DNA of 64,000 nt, from contig JAJZLU010000040.1 in NCBI GenBank assembly GCA_021850545.1, positions 14,156-78,155 on the forward strand, read 5' to 3'. A program made the translations under genes and the position numbers. Shown here piece after piece: positions 48,882 to 59,255 of this stretch. Positions within the stretch are counted from its first letter, which is position 1. Every line of letters begins with the position of its first letter. A model generated the notes under the pieces. The model did no database searches and was not told the origin of the DNA. It worked only from the letters and a program-made list of their open reading frames with translations. The stretch comes from Thermoplasmata archaeon. GTDB lineage: Archaea; Thermoplasmatota; Thermoplasmata; Thermoplasmatales; Thermoplasmataceae.

Positions 48882-49574
48882 ATAGGACTTTAATTCATCC
48901 AATGAATTAAACTCCATATATTTATTTATTCTAAGTTTTTCTAAAAACCTATTTTTCAGGCCATTTTTGACGCTTGCTAATTCAACTTCCCTTCCAAGTT
49001 CACTTTCCATGCTGGTCATAATGGAAGCCTGCATGCCACAGGGCATTATGTTCTGGAATTTAGTGAGGTCGGTTGAAATGTTGAGTCCCACGCCGTGAAG
49101 TGTGGTAAAACCCTTGATTGCGAAGCCGATAGAGCAGATCTTCCTGTCTTCTACCCACACTCCAGTTTCCCCGTGCAACCTGCCTTGAGCTTTGATGTTG
49201 AACCCATCGAGGAGAGATATCATTGATGCCTGTACCATTTCTATGAGGTCTCTAATGTTTATTCCTCTATTCTTCATATTTACAATGAAGTATGCTACGA
49301 GCTGCCCAGGGCCGTGATATGTTGCCGAGCCGCCTCTTTCAACCTCAAAGGGAACTATTCCCGGAGCAATTATTTCATTCTGGTTTCTGTGTATTCCCAG
49401 TGTATAGACATCAGGATGTTCAAGTATCATGACAGTGTCACCAAGTTCATCGTTGTTCACCATTGAGTTCAGGTGGCGCTGCAGCATTAGAATTGGAAGG
49501 TAGTCCACAAGGCCAAGGTCCAGCACCATGGAAGGTGAAGGCCTGTTTCCATCCTGCATTTCCTCTCCCAGCAT
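48837..49574 (-). CDS. lipB: lipoyl(octanoyl) transferase
   Basis: ILEHPDVYTLGIHRN, ERGGSATYHGPGQLVAYFIVN, GVGLNISTDLTKFQNIMPCGM. Confidence 0.88.
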   Translation of the reverse strand: MLGEEMQDGNRPSPSMVLDLGLVDYLPILMLQRHLNSMVNNDELGDTVMILEHPDVYTLGIHRNQNEIIAPGIVPFEVERGGSATYHGPGQLVAYFIVNMKNRGINIRDLIEMVQASMISLLDGFNIKAQGRLHGETGVWVEDRKICSIGFAIKGFTTLHGVGLNISTDLTKFQNIMPCGMQASIMTSMESELGREVELASVKNGLKNRFLEKLRINKYMEFNSLDELKSYSVGNGLGLLPEELL

Positions 49575-49613
49575 AGTGTGGTTATGCGCTAACCTAATAA
49601 ATAGTGCTGAGTT

Positions 49614-50381
49614 TTGGATTTGATGGTTCTGGATCAGGGGGAGTTAACCCAACTCATGATTATGGTCGAACTCTTTGACGGGGTTGACAAACCTGCCAGT
49701 ATCGCCAAGAGTGTTGGAATAACCGTACAGGGGGTAAACTATCACCTCAAGATTCTCAGGAAAAAAGGGCTTGTCACTGAAACAAACGAGATTTCCAAGG
49801 AGGGTTACAGTTTCCTAGAATCCGGATTAGGTTCTCTCCGGGAATTTGTGTCGGAGAATCTTGCAAAGATAGACAACATCGTTACCTGGGAAGCAATTGC
49901 AGATACGCCGGTGGAAAAAGGAGATGGAGTCGGTGTCTACATGTCTGGGGGGTATCTCCATGCCGGAAAGCAGAACGGCAAGTCAAGCGGTGTTGCCAGA
50001 AACAGCGCAAAGAAAGGGGAGATCGTGGTTGCTTCAATTAATGGCATCATTGGAGTCGAATTCGGAAAGATACAGATATGCGTTCTCCCTTCTGCAGAAG
50101 ACATATGGGACAAGGAGAATCTTGCCTCAAGGTTATCGGAAGAATTTGAGTCTGGATCAAAAATTGCAGTGGTTGGAGAAGAAGCATTTTATGCAGTTCT
50201 GGCCGCAGGCAGAGAGCCCAATATTGAATATGCCTCATTGGACGGTGTATTTGAAGCCGCAACTCGCGGGCTCGATTCAGTGCTTTTCATATCGCCCAGG
50301 AGGTTCCACTACCTCCTCCCTCAGCTTAAGATTCTCCAGAACAGATATAAGGAAATAGGGCTCAAAATCAAATATTTGTGA
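49614..50381 (+). CDS. winged-helix transcriptional regulator with C-terminal ligand-binding-like domain
   Basis: SIAKSVGITVQGVNYHLKILRKKGLVTE; TTG start as called, ATG at 49623 available. Confidence 0.78.
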   Translation: MDLMVLDQGELTQLMIMVELFDGVDKPASIAKSVGITVQGVNYHLKILRKKGLVTETNEISKEGYSFLESGLGSLREFVSENLAKIDNIVTWEAIADTPVEKGDGVGVYMSGGYLHAGKQNGKSSGVARNSAKKGEIVVASINGIIGVEFGKIQICVLPSAEDIWDKENLASRLSEEFESGSKIAVVGEEAFYAVLAAGREPNIEYASLDGVFEAATRGLDSVLFISPRRFHYLLPQLKILQNRYKEIGLKIKYL

Positions 50382-50559
50382 CACCTTTAATATATATTGA
50401 AAAAAATATTGAACTGAATATGAAGTTCTCCCAATTGAAAAATATGAAATTATAATGAAATATCGATAAATATCAAACTCTCAGAACATTATAAATATTT
50501 AAATACAACATATTAATAGAGTGTCCTAACAACCCCTGAGGTGGAATATATGGAGGAAG

Positions 50560-50958
50560 ATGGTAGTGGCAGTAGGTTTTCAGATTTTGGCAGATCTTTA
50601 TGGTGTAGATTCGGATATAATAGCAAAGGCAGATAGCATATACCCGATTATTGAGGAAGCAGTAAGGGTAGGTAACCTGACAAAGATATCGTCAGATTAT
50701 TACCAGTTCCAGCCTAAGGGGGCAAGTGGTGTAGTATTGCTTGCAGAGTCCCATCTCTCTTTCCATACTTGGCCAGAACATGGACTGGTGACACTTGACG
50801 TATATACTTGCGGGGACCCGAAAGGAGCTGAAATGGCCCTTGATTATATCGTGGACCAGCTCAGGCCGGACACCATGGATTGCAAAAGGCTCAGAAGGGG
50901 CGTTTCCATAACTGAAGAAGTGAAAGTGGAAAGCCCGGAGCACGTAATCATCCCGTGA
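50560..50958 (+). CDS. speD: S-adenosylmethionine decarboxylase proenzyme
   Basis: GASGVVLLAESHLSFHTWPEHGLVTLDVYTCGD with ESHLS cleavage site. Confidence 0.93.
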   Translation: MVVAVGFQILADLYGVDSDIIAKADSIYPIIEEAVRVGNLTKISSDYYQFQPKGASGVVLLAESHLSFHTWPEHGLVTLDVYTCGDPKGAEMALDYIVDQLRPDTMDCKRLRRGVSITEEVKVESPEHVIIP

Positions 50959-50962
50959 TTTT

Positions 50963-51943
50963 TTGTCACGGAACCTTTTTTTCTTAGTATCTTTTTTGTT
51001 TTCAGTTTACTTTATAGTATTTTCCATCGTCGTTAAAATTGTCCCAATCCCACTCGAGCTAGTGGGGATACTCCTTGCACTTGTGAGCCTTTATCTCGGT
51101 GGGGATAGCTTCCTGGACAATGCGAGGGAGTTTGGAAACAGGCGCAGGATTTCCTCAAAATCCATTGGAGCTTACCTTCTTTCCCTAGGGGCAGTGATCG
51201 ACGAATTTTCTGTCATTTTCGTCGCCTCTTTTCACCGATATGGTGAGATAAGCTTCGGAACACTGCAGGGCTCTAACATCATTACAATGGTAGTTTTCCT
51301 TGCAGTTCTTCCTCTCGTTTTCCTAGGAAGCTACAGGAAGTTCTTCAGGGATGGCGTCATCCTGCTGGTGGCCTCTACGCTTCTCGAAGTTCTCTCTCTG
51401 GTTTATCCGGTGGTCCCTTGGTATATTGGAATAATCATGGCGCTACTCTTCCTCGTTTACATGTATACAGGCAGGGGAGAAGCACCCCCGATCGAGGAGG
51501 AATATGTCCACATGGAATACAGCCCCGTCTCAATGATAGTGGCCCTGGTTCTTCTGGGGCTCGCATCAGAAGCAATTGTAAATTATACTAACGGCGTTTC
51601 CGTTGATTTTAACATCCCACCATTCATTTCTGGATTCATAGTTACAGGAGTTGCCGGTTCACTCCCAGAGATTATCATGTTTTATCTTGGAATAAGGAAG
51701 CAGGATCAGGACATTACTCTCGGAATAGTGGCAGGCAGTACACTATACAAAGCCACGCTAATAATGGGGGTCACAATGCTGTTTGGCATTGTTGACCTCA
51801 GGGCAGGAGCCTGGTCAATTTACCTTATGATACTTTTGTCAGGGGTTTTCCTGCTTTTCACGCTGATAAAAATGAAAAGGGTAATGGCTATAATACCCGT
51901 GGCGGCAACTGCACTATTCTTCGCGGCTTACCTGCTGTTTTAG
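50963..51943 (+). CDS. sodium/calcium exchanger family membrane protein
   Basis: two repeats of alpha motif (GAVIDEFSVIFVASFHRYGEISFGTLQGSNI; GVAGSLPEIIMFYLGIRKQDQDITLGIVAGSTLYK). Confidence 0.8.
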   Translation: MSRNLFFLVSFLFSVYFIVFSIVVKIVPIPLELVGILLALVSLYLGGDSFLDNAREFGNRRRISSKSIGAYLLSLGAVIDEFSVIFVASFHRYGEISFGTLQGSNIITMVVFLAVLPLVFLGSYRKFFRDGVILLVASTLLEVLSLVYPVVPWYIGIIMALLFLVYMYTGRGEAPPIEEEYVHMEYSPVSMIVALVLLGLASEAIVNYTNGVSVDFNIPPFISGFIVTGVAGSLPEIIMFYLGIRKQDQDITLGIVAGSTLYKATLIMGVTMLFGIVDLRAGAWSIYLMILLSGVFLLFTLIKMKRVMAIIPVAATALFFAAYLLF

Positions 51944-53694
51944 GTCTTTGTGCCCCAGAACATATTCTCTTTTCTCTTGATCTTTATAATTTCTTCAAGT
52001 GTAAGCATTGTGTTTTCATCCATCTTTTCTTCACGCAGCTCCTTGACAACTGATTCTGGAATGTCTACGTACAGTGGCTCTTCAGGGAATATTTGCCTGT
52101 GGAGCGTAACCCCTTCTATGGATACTGCAACTTCAGCAGGTGCTTCTGCAAACTGCTTTGAAACCTCACCATCTCTGATGCTCTTGATGGTGCCTGCATA
52201 CCTTCCATCTGATTTTATGAGCGTGTCGCCGACCTTGATTCTTCCGGAAAATACTTTTATACCCACAATCACAGGTTTCGCAGCCCTGAAAATATATTCC
52301 GGCATGATGGAAAGCTTAGATGGAATTGCCATTCGCTTTTTCCTGCCCTCATCAAGCTCATGTTTCCTGTCCTTCAGCCATTTTTCAGTATCTTCAACAA
52401 GCGAATAGATAACATCCCCAACTTTGACGCCAACATCGCTGGTCAGCGTGGTTTCTTGGGCCTCCTGGGTTATTCCAACATTAAAGCCGATAATGATTCG
52501 GTCAAGTGGCTCATTCAATGTGGCAACATCGGTAATGTCTCTCCTGGAAATGTCGCCTATTTGGGCTGACCTGATTGAGATTTCCTTCTGTTCAAGCTCA
52601 TATGAGACGGCTTCCAGGGAGCCCAGTGCGTCTGCCTTTATGGTCACTCCATGTTCGCTGAGGGGTATGTTTGCCTGTGACTCCTTCAGGATTTCTTCAA
52701 ACGCGTCTTGTGGCCCGTTGTTGACAACTATGATTGGAGATCCTGAAACGACTTCCAGCTTATCTGTGATAAGAATCCTGACTCCAGAAGCTGAGTAAAC
52801 AGTATCCCTTTCCAGAAGCTTCTTTGCCCTACCCCTGGAGTTGACAAGCATGGCTTTAATCTTGGTTGTGGCCGGGCCGCTTCTTGTGTTCAGGGCAATA
52901 GTGTCACCTTTGCGAAGGCTGCCTTGGTAAAGCACAGTATCGAGAGTGAGGCCAAGGGACTCTTCCTTCATAAGTTCTATGATGGTTCCTCTTCCTTCAA
53001 TGTCCTTGAATTCGATCTCTTTCTCAAGGTATCTCTGTGCAAGTCCGGCTATGACCATTAGCATATCTGGAATTCCGATATTGAGCTTTGCGCTCATTGG
53101 AACTATAGCAATATTCTTTGAAAAATCAGTTATCCTGTCGTACCTTTCGGTCGGAAGCCCATATTCATAAAATTTGTTGACAAGGTTGTAGAGCCTTGTA
53201 TCAAGTTCTGTTACGAATTCGTCCCTCTGCCTTTTCAGCATCTGCTGAAAATTGCAGTCCCGGATTTGCGTAAACAGTGGAATCAGATCCACCTTGTTTG
53301 CTGCAACCACGAACGGTGTCTTGAATTTTTTCAGGATATTGATGGACTCAATAGTTTGTGGCTTGAATCCTTCATTGATGTCCACTACAAGGATGGCCAT
53401 GTCTGCAAGGGCTCCTCCTCTGGCCCTCATATTGGAGAAGGCCACATGGCCGGGTGTATCAATAAAGAGCAGCCCAGGTATGGTGAGCTTGCTTTTTCCC
53501 GTGGGGATGTTTGCCCTTTTTTCTATGTCAGATAGGGCAATGTCTGTTGCACCGATTCTCTGTGTAATTCCTCCTGCCTCTTTCTTGGCAACAGTGGTGC
53601 CCCTAATTGAATCTAAAATTGAAGTTTTGCCATGATCGACATGGCCAAGTACACACACAATTGGCTGCCTGTACTCTTTGGTATCCATAACCAC
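51940..53694 (-). CDS. infB: translation initiation factor aIF5B
   Basis: PIVCVLGHVDHGKTSILDSIRGT, FIDTPGHVAFSNMRARGGALADMAILVVDINEGF; no intein. Confidence 0.95.
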   Translation of the reverse strand: MVMDTKEYRQPIVCVLGHVDHGKTSILDSIRGTTVAKKEAGGITQRIGATDIALSDIEKRANIPTGKSKLTIPGLLFIDTPGHVAFSNMRARGGALADMAILVVDINEGFKPQTIESINILKKFKTPFVVAANKVDLIPLFTQIRDCNFQQMLKRQRDEFVTELDTRLYNLVNKFYEYGLPTERYDRITDFSKNIAIVPMSAKLNIGIPDMLMVIAGLAQRYLEKEIEFKDIEGRGTIIELMKEESLGLTLDTVLYQGSLRKGDTIALNTRSGPATTKIKAMLVNSRGRAKKLLERDTVYSASGVRILITDKLEVVSGSPIIVVNNGPQDAFEEILKESQANIPLSEHGVTIKADALGSLEAVSYELEQKEISIRSAQIGDISRRDITDVATLNEPLDRIIIGFNVGITQEAQETTLTSDVGVKVGDVIYSLVEDTEKWLKDRKHELDEGRKKRMAIPSKLSIMPEYIFRAAKPVIVGIKVFSGRIKVGDTLIKSDGRYAGTIKSIRDGEVSKQFAEAPAEVAVSIEGVTLHRQIFPEEPLYVDIPESVVKELREEKMDENTMLTLEEIIKIKRKENMFWGTKT

Positions 53695-53695
53695 C

Positions 53696-54154
53696 TCAGA
53701 AGATGTGTGGTTCGTCGCCGTATTGTGCTTCTAATATTTCGTTTTCACTGAAATATATGGGAAACTCATGCTTGTATGATTCAGGGGAATCTGATGCATG
53801 GACGATGTTCTTTTCTATTCCCATGGAATAATCGCCTCTGATAGTCCCAGGCTGCGCCTTTGATCCATCTGTGGCTCCAAGAAGATTTCTGGTAGCGTTG
53901 ATGCAGTTCGTTCCCTCAAGGACGGCGGCGATTATTGGTCCAGAAGTTATGTAATTCACAAGGTCCCTGAAAAATGGTTTTTCTTTATGTACAGAGTAAT
54001 GCAGTTCTGCCTTTTCAGTGCTTAATTGAAGCATCTTAAGGGCGACGATCTTCATTCCCTTTTCTTCAAATCGAGCTAAAATTTTTCCGGAGAGGCGCCT
54101 TTTGACGCCATCCGGTTTAACTAAAATAAGAGTTCTTTCCAATGATATCACCAT
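53696..54154 (-). CDS. ndk: nucleoside diphosphate kinase
   Basis: ERTLILVKPDGVKRRLSGKI, IRGDYSMGIEKNIVHASDSPES; ATG at 54154. Confidence 0.95.
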   Translation of the reverse strand: MVISLERTLILVKPDGVKRRLSGKILARFEEKGMKIVALKMLQLSTEKAELHYSVHKEKPFFRDLVNYITSGPIIAAVLEGTNCINATRNLLGATDGSKAQPGTIRGDYSMGIEKNIVHASDSPESYKHEFPIYFSENEILEAQYGDEPHIF

Positions 54155-54363
54155 CAATTTTTGGTGCTCTGCTTCTTCATTTCCTTGATGTTGTGGTATT
54201 CGTTGGTCCACCTAACTCTTCTCGGAACCCTGTGCATCTCAATCATGTTTACTTCGCACTTCCTGCTGCAGAAGTTCATGACGTTTCCATCCTTCCTTAC
54301 AAACAGTATGCCAGTGCCAGGTTCTATTTGAGAGCCACAAAAGTTGCAGTTTCTAGTTGCCAT
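54154..54363 (-). CDS. rpl24e: 50S ribosomal protein L24e
   Basis: [35 protein letters not shown]. Confidence 0.95.
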   Translation of the reverse strand: MATRNCNFCGSQIEPGTGILFVRKDGNVMNFCSRKCEVNMIEMHRVPRRVRWTNEYHNIKEMKKQSTKN

Positions 54364-54367
54364 TTTA

Positions 54368-54577
54368 TCACCGTATGGAGAGCCTCTTGGCCTCTCTGGC
54401 GGTTTCTCTGAGCATCAGGATGTCGCCTACTCTAACCGGGCCAAGGACATTTCTGGCGATGATTCTTCCCTGGTCCCTGCCTGAGAGTACTCTAACTTTT
54501 ACTGTAGTGGCTTCGCCAGTCATTCCGGTTCTGCCCATCAGTTCGACTACTTCTGCAGGGGTGCCTTCATCTGCCAA
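54368..54577 (-). CDS. rps28e: 30S ribosomal protein S28e
   Basis: [55 protein letters not shown]. Confidence 0.95.
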   Translation of the reverse strand: MADEGTPAEVVELMGRTGMTGEATTVKVRVLSGRDQGRIIARNVLGPVRVGDILMLRETAREAKRLSIR

Positions 54578-54588
54578 TTCTTTTCACC

Positions 54589-54957
54589 TTACTTCTTTAT
54601 TTCAGACAGTTCTGATACAATCTGCTTGTATACGTCTTCGCCCTTTCCATAGTCCACTACGGATATGGATGCTGCAGATGCAATTCCGACCTTTGCGCCT
54701 AGATCGCTTCTTTTCTTGACGTATGCATAGGGTACCTTTCTCTCTTCGCAAAGCATTGGAAGGTAGTATACCACTTCAGGTGGTGTAACATCCTCTGCAA
54801 TAACGACTATCTTGCTTTCTCCTCGTTCAATGGATTTGATAACTTCGTTAGTTCCCTTCTTGATCTTTCCACTTCTGAAAGAATTCTCGACAAGATCCAA
54901 CAATTTCTTTTCCACGGACTCGGGAGTTTCAAATTTCACGTAACTATTTTTATCCAT
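54589..54957 (-). CDS. rpl7ae: 50S ribosomal protein L7Ae
   Basis: IKKGTNEVIKSIERGESKIVVIAEDVTPPEVVYYLPMLCEERKVPYAYVKKRSDLG. Confidence 0.95.
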   Translation of the reverse strand: MDKNSYVKFETPESVEKKLLDLVENSFRSGKIKKGTNEVIKSIERGESKIVVIAEDVTPPEVVYYLPMLCEERKVPYAYVKKRSDLGAKVGIASAASISVVDYGKGEDVYKQIVSELSEIKK

Positions 54958-55019
54958 TTAGGAACCTCCTTCACTAAGGTAACAGGGAAAGCCAAGAGTT
55001 TATTTATAGTTTATTGGAG

Positions 55020-55892
55020 CTATTCAGGATTCAATGCTACTGATATCTTATGTTTCTTATCATCAGTGGGCTCAAGCATGGGCGACCTGAACCCGCCCTC
55101 CTTGATTCCAAACTTGCTGTAAAACGCAAAATAATACCCTGAGGGGAAGGTCGTGCCTAGAAGGATGTGGAGCAGAGGGTCAATCTGCTTTACCTGTATC
55201 TCGGAGGCTTTGGATCGGCTCCCTTCATAGTATTCATTGTAAGCATTGACTACTGCGGATGAGAAATTGGAAAGGCCGCATACTCCTCCATCTGCACCAA
55301 TTGACATGGAAGGCACAAGGAGGTCATCCTGGCCTTGAAGGATGCTGAAGTCGTTTCCAGAAAATTCCATGAGCATTGAAAAATATCGCATATCGGCAGA
55401 ACTTTCCTTGATTCCCACTATGTGGGAATACTGACCTTTAAGTTTCCTGATAGTGTCAAGCTCTATTCTGGCCCCGCATAGCTGTGGTATATTGTAAATG
55501 AACATTTCCTTGTCAATGCTATTGAGGAAATCAGAGAAATGCCTTGTTATCTCTGGCTGACCAGGAGTTATGTAATAGGTTGGCATCAGGACCAATGCAT
55601 CGGCTCCTGCATCAGCCATGGACTTACCAAGTGAAATGGCCTCTTGGGTCGAGGAAGAACCAACGCCAGCAAGTACCTTCAGGCCATCAGCATTTTCTAT
55701 TACGAATTTCATGAACTTGTCCCGTTCCTCAAATGACAGGAATGGAAAGAGGCCTGTGCTCCCACAAGGGAAAAGTCCTGTTACCCCTATCCCTTTGAGG
55801 TACTCAATCAAGGTCTTTGTGGCGTCATAATCAATTGTGCCGTCAGATTTGAACGGAGTCAGCATTGGCGTGATTATTCCCCTGTATTTCAT
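55020..55892 (-). CDS. dihydrodipicolinate synthase/KDG aldolase family lyase
   Basis: MKYRGIITPMLTPFKSDGTIDYDATKTLIEYLKGIGVTGLFPCGSTGLF, FIYNIPQL, IVGIKESSADMRYF. Confidence 0.88.
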   Translation of the reverse strand: MKYRGIITPMLTPFKSDGTIDYDATKTLIEYLKGIGVTGLFPCGSTGLFPFLSFEERDKFMKFVIENADGLKVLAGVGSSSTQEAISLGKSMADAGADALVLMPTYYITPGQPEITRHFSDFLNSIDKEMFIYNIPQLCGARIELDTIRKLKGQYSHIVGIKESSADMRYFSMLMEFSGNDFSILQGQDDLLVPSMSIGADGGVCGLSNFSSAVVNAYNEYYEGSRSKASEIQVKQIDPLLHILLGTTFPSGYYFAFYSKFGIKEGGFRSPMLEPTDDKKHKISVALNPE

Positions 55893-55999
55893 AATTGTAA
55901 AGACAAAGCAATCATAAAAAAGGTTACCATCAAGCACTGAAACAGAATTCTGATATTTTTCAGATCTGCTCAATGTTTATGCCGCAATCAGAGATAAAT

Positions 56000-56602
56000 T
56001 CAAAGTGTGGAATCCAAGTTTTCAGCTTTGATGAGGTCCACAAGTGGTTTTGGTAGCCCTCTCGCAACCAGGTAGTCCCAGTCTGGTATTGTACCTCTTG
56101 CGATTGCGAGGTTAATTATCTCATTGATTGGCATATATAGTGTCCCAGGTGCATATGGTGTGCCCATTATCCATGGGGGGTAGTCAAAGTAATCCTTGAC
56201 TCTGCCAGGGACCGCATCCTTGAGGATGTCATTCAGCAGCGACGAAATCTTCCTGTTGAAATACCACCGCTTGACGGGGGAATTCGCAAAACCGGGATTT
56301 GGGCCATATATCTTCCATTCTATTCCAAAGGCACTTTCAGCTCCAAGGAATTCTGATGTATTGCCAAAATTGTCAAGTTCAGATTTTGGAGGGAGTTCTT
56401 CCCTGCCAGTTGATGAATTTACAACTTTCAGGCTGAATCGGTTATACAGGTTCAGTTGCCTGTTAAGTACTCGTTCAAGCTCAGCGGCCTCAGCAGAAGA
56501 GATGAAGGGGTCGTTCTCAAACTGCTCATTTATCAATGGCAAATCTTCCAGAATAGAATTCATTATTATTTTGAGGTAATAATTAAAACGGTCCCCAGAC
56601 AT
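56000..56602 (-). CDS. hypothetical protein
   Basis: 200 aa intact ORF. Confidence 0.6.
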   Translation of the reverse strand: MSGDRFNYYLKIIMNSILEDLPLINEQFENDPFISSAEAAELERVLNRQLNLYNRFSLKVVNSSTGREELPPKSELDNFGNTSEFLGAESAFGIEWKIYGPNPGFANSPVKRWYFNRKISSLLNDILKDAVPGRVKDYFDYPPWIMGTPYAPGTLYMPINEIINLAIARGTIPDWDYLVARGLPKPLVDLIKAENLDSTL

Positions 56603-56762
56603 TGAAATCCTGCCTCACAGGTTAATGTTAGCTAATAAGTTACCTTTCTATTTATATCTAGCTGATGAAGGGTTGAAAATTGGAAATTTTGGGTAATTCG
56701 CTCCATGGGCTTGAAAGAGCTTAAATTTCAGGTTACTATGGCAATATACTGGAGAAACAACA

Positions 56763-57728
56763 ATGGATGCTAAAAACCAGATACTGAAGTACCTCAATGA
56801 CACTTATTCCATAAGGAATATCCTAGAGAACTTTTTACCTCTTAATCCGGACGAACCGGGTGCAGGTAAATCTGTCCTGGCCCCCTGGTCTATTAGCTCA
56901 ATTTCCATTAATACGGGATTTTCAGAGGACGCTGTCCTAGAAGAGCTAGAGGAAATACCTGACGCAAAGGTTGAGCCAATCGTAAAAGATGGTGTACAGT
57001 TAATGGTGCTCAGAATGAGGGAGTCCCTTGGAGTGCAGGCTCACGCCTCCCACGATTCCCATGACATTAAAACAATGATGGTTAAGGATGCAATGAATCT
57101 TCATCTGTATCAGTTCTCGATCGAAAAGGTCGCCCAGAATGACAGGCCAGTTAAGATTGAAGAAGCTATATTTGACCTTAAGAATAATGCATTCCTGCCT
57201 GACGATTTCATGCCGGAACATATGATGGGTATGGTTGAGGGAGATCTTGCTATGTCAACAGAGGGAATTCACAGAGCATTCTTGTTAAATTCAGATGTTC
57301 GCATCCTATATCTGTTTCACGAGCTAAAAGGCAACTCCGCGGGTCGGGTAAGGTTCATATATCCAGCCAAGGCAAATTTCTCTGTTCCCATCCCTGAAAA
57401 CGGAAGGATAAGGGAAATACTGGCGGCAAGCTTTTCCGGCCTGCGGGAAAATGAAAAGTACAAGGATTTCGAAAACAGCAGGCTGCTGAAAACTGTCCTC
57501 TACAATCTTGAGACAAAGAATTCACGTGAACTGAAAAGGCCAGCTTTTGACCCAAGGAAAATACGCATTCTTGAAACCTTGGGTCTTGTCGAAAAGACTG
57601 GAGATGCAGCAATGATAAGGGACAGTGTTTCAGCTGGCCAATTGAAAACCAACTACAACATGATGAAGAAACACGGGGAAGAACTTGCAAACGAGTGGCT
57701 CCATTCAAAGGTTGACTTGGTGCAATAA
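56763..57728 (+). CDS. hypothetical protein, 2 bp upstream of an MFS exporter
   Basis: 321 aa intact ORF, helix-rich N-terminus. Confidence 0.65.
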   Translation: MDAKNQILKYLNDTYSIRNILENFLPLNPDEPGAGKSVLAPWSISSISINTGFSEDAVLEELEEIPDAKVEPIVKDGVQLMVLRMRESLGVQAHASHDSHDIKTMMVKDAMNLHLYQFSIEKVAQNDRPVKIEEAIFDLKNNAFLPDDFMPEHMMGMVEGDLAMSTEGIHRAFLLNSDVRILYLFHELKGNSAGRVRFIYPAKANFSVPIPENGRIREILAASFSGLRENEKYKDFENSRLLKTVLYNLETKNSRELKRPAFDPRKIRILETLGLVEKTGDAAMIRDSVSAGQLKTNYNMMKKHGEELANEWLHSKVDLVQ

Positions 57729-57730
57729 AA

Positions 57731-59170
57731 ATGGGTTCACACAGGAATCTGGTACTGTTGAGCGTACTTATTGGAACCCTGATGTCAGCAATAGACACCA
57801 CAATTGTCATTCTTGCACTACCAACAATTACGTCTAGCCTGTCTGCAAATCTTTTCATCTCAATCTGGATAATCATAATCTACCTGCTTATTGTGGCCGT
57901 GCTAACAACTCAGCTTGGCGGGCTGGGTGACATATATGGCAGGGGAAGAATCTTCAACGCTGGTTTCGTGATATTCACTGCCGGGTCGGCAGCCTGCGGA
58001 TTTTCACCGGGGATTTACTACCTGGTTACTTTCAGAGGGATTCAGGCTATCGGAGCTGCCCTCATGCAGGCAAACAGCAATGCCATAATTGCAGATTACT
58101 TCGGTCCGAAAGAAAGGGGAAAGGCATTCGGATATACCTCCATGGGCTGGAGCATTGGTGGTACCCTTGGAATAGTACTCGGGGGGATAATAACAACTTT
58201 TCTAGGGTGGCAGTATATATTTTTCATAAATATCCCAATAGGCCTTATAGGATTCATTCTTGGAATTACATTCATCCGAGACAACAACAAGAAAGACGCA
58301 AAAATCGACTATGTTGGAATGGGGCTTCTTACCGCGTCCCTTACCCTTGCATCTTACGGGGCCACTGACATTGCTGGCAGAGGGATCAACTCGTTCAACC
58401 TGTCTCTTATAGCCATCGGAGGAGCGCTAATAATTCCATTCATAATTTACGAAAGGTACCCAAGCAATCCCGTCATCAGGCTGGAAGCCTTCAAGGTGCA
58501 CTCACTTTCGCTCTCTCTTCTTGCATCTCTCATGCAGGCACTTGGTTATCTTGCGGTGGTCTTTCTGCTCATTATGTATCTTCAGGGAATAAGAGGATAC
58601 GATCCGCTTGACGCTTCCCTTCTGCTTGTCCCGGGATACATTATTTCGAGCCTGGTTTCTCCAAAGATGGGAGGCCTCTCTGACAGATTCGGGGCCTCAA
58701 TAGTTGCATCCATTGGCATTTTCATGATGGCAGTTGCTGTGCTGATATACCTGCAGCTTCAGGTGAACACCGGCATTCTAGTCTTGATTGTTGCTTCCGT
58801 TATTTCAGGCATAGGTGGGGCCATGTTCTGGCCCTCCAACAGCAGTGCCGTCATGTCCAGCACACCAAGGAACCTTTATGGCTCTATCTCAGGGCTTCTG
58901 AGAACACTATCGTCCATAGGCACACTGCTAAGCTACGTCATATCTATCTCAGTTGCTTCTTTAAGCGTTCCGAGGTACGTGGCATTCAAGGTTTTTCTCG
59001 GGGAAGGTTCTTTGGATGGTGGAGTTTCCAGGCAGTTCCTTGGTGGAATCCATTCTGCCCTATGGCTCTGCCTTGCATTTTTGATTCTTGCAGGCGTAAT
59101 GTCATTTTTCCGTGGCTCCGAAAGGAAAAAAGGCCTCGAGCTTGAGTCAGAGTCATCTGCAACAAGTTAA
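57731..59170 (+). CDS. MFS drug exporter, DHA2-like (14 TM)
   Basis: LDTTIV-like motif SAIDTTIVILALPTI, GLGDIYGRGRIFNAGF. Confidence 0.92.
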   Translation: MGSHRNLVLLSVLIGTLMSAIDTTIVILALPTITSSLSANLFISIWIIIIYLLIVAVLTTQLGGLGDIYGRGRIFNAGFVIFTAGSAACGFSPGIYYLVTFRGIQAIGAALMQANSNAIIADYFGPKERGKAFGYTSMGWSIGGTLGIVLGGIITTFLGWQYIFFINIPIGLIGFILGITFIRDNNKKDAKIDYVGMGLLTASLTLASYGATDIAGRGINSFNLSLIAIGGALIIPFIIYERYPSNPVIRLEAFKVHSLSLSLLASLMQALGYLAVVFLLIMYLQGIRGYDPLDASLLLVPGYIISSLVSPKMGGLSDRFGASIVASIGIFMMAVAVLIYLQLQVNTGILVLIVASVISGIGGAMFWPSNSSAVMSSTPRNLYGSISGLLRTLSSIGTLLSYVISISVASLSVPRYVAFKVFLGEGSLDGGVSRQFLGGIHSALWLCLAFLILAGVMSFFRGSERKKGLELESESSATS

Positions 59171-59255
59171 AGGCGGTACATAGAATAGGATCGATCCTGA
59201 AATAAGTGGCCCGATTTGAGACTTATTAACATACTTCTTGACTTTTTTCACAAAG

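Noticed and set aside
57355-57876. 173-aa minus ORF
   Set aside because: Antisense to two intact genes; composition not protein-like.
59187-59198. 12-bp palindrome AGGATCGATCCT after the MFS gene
   Set aside because: Single short palindrome with no promoter or terminator context; could be chance.
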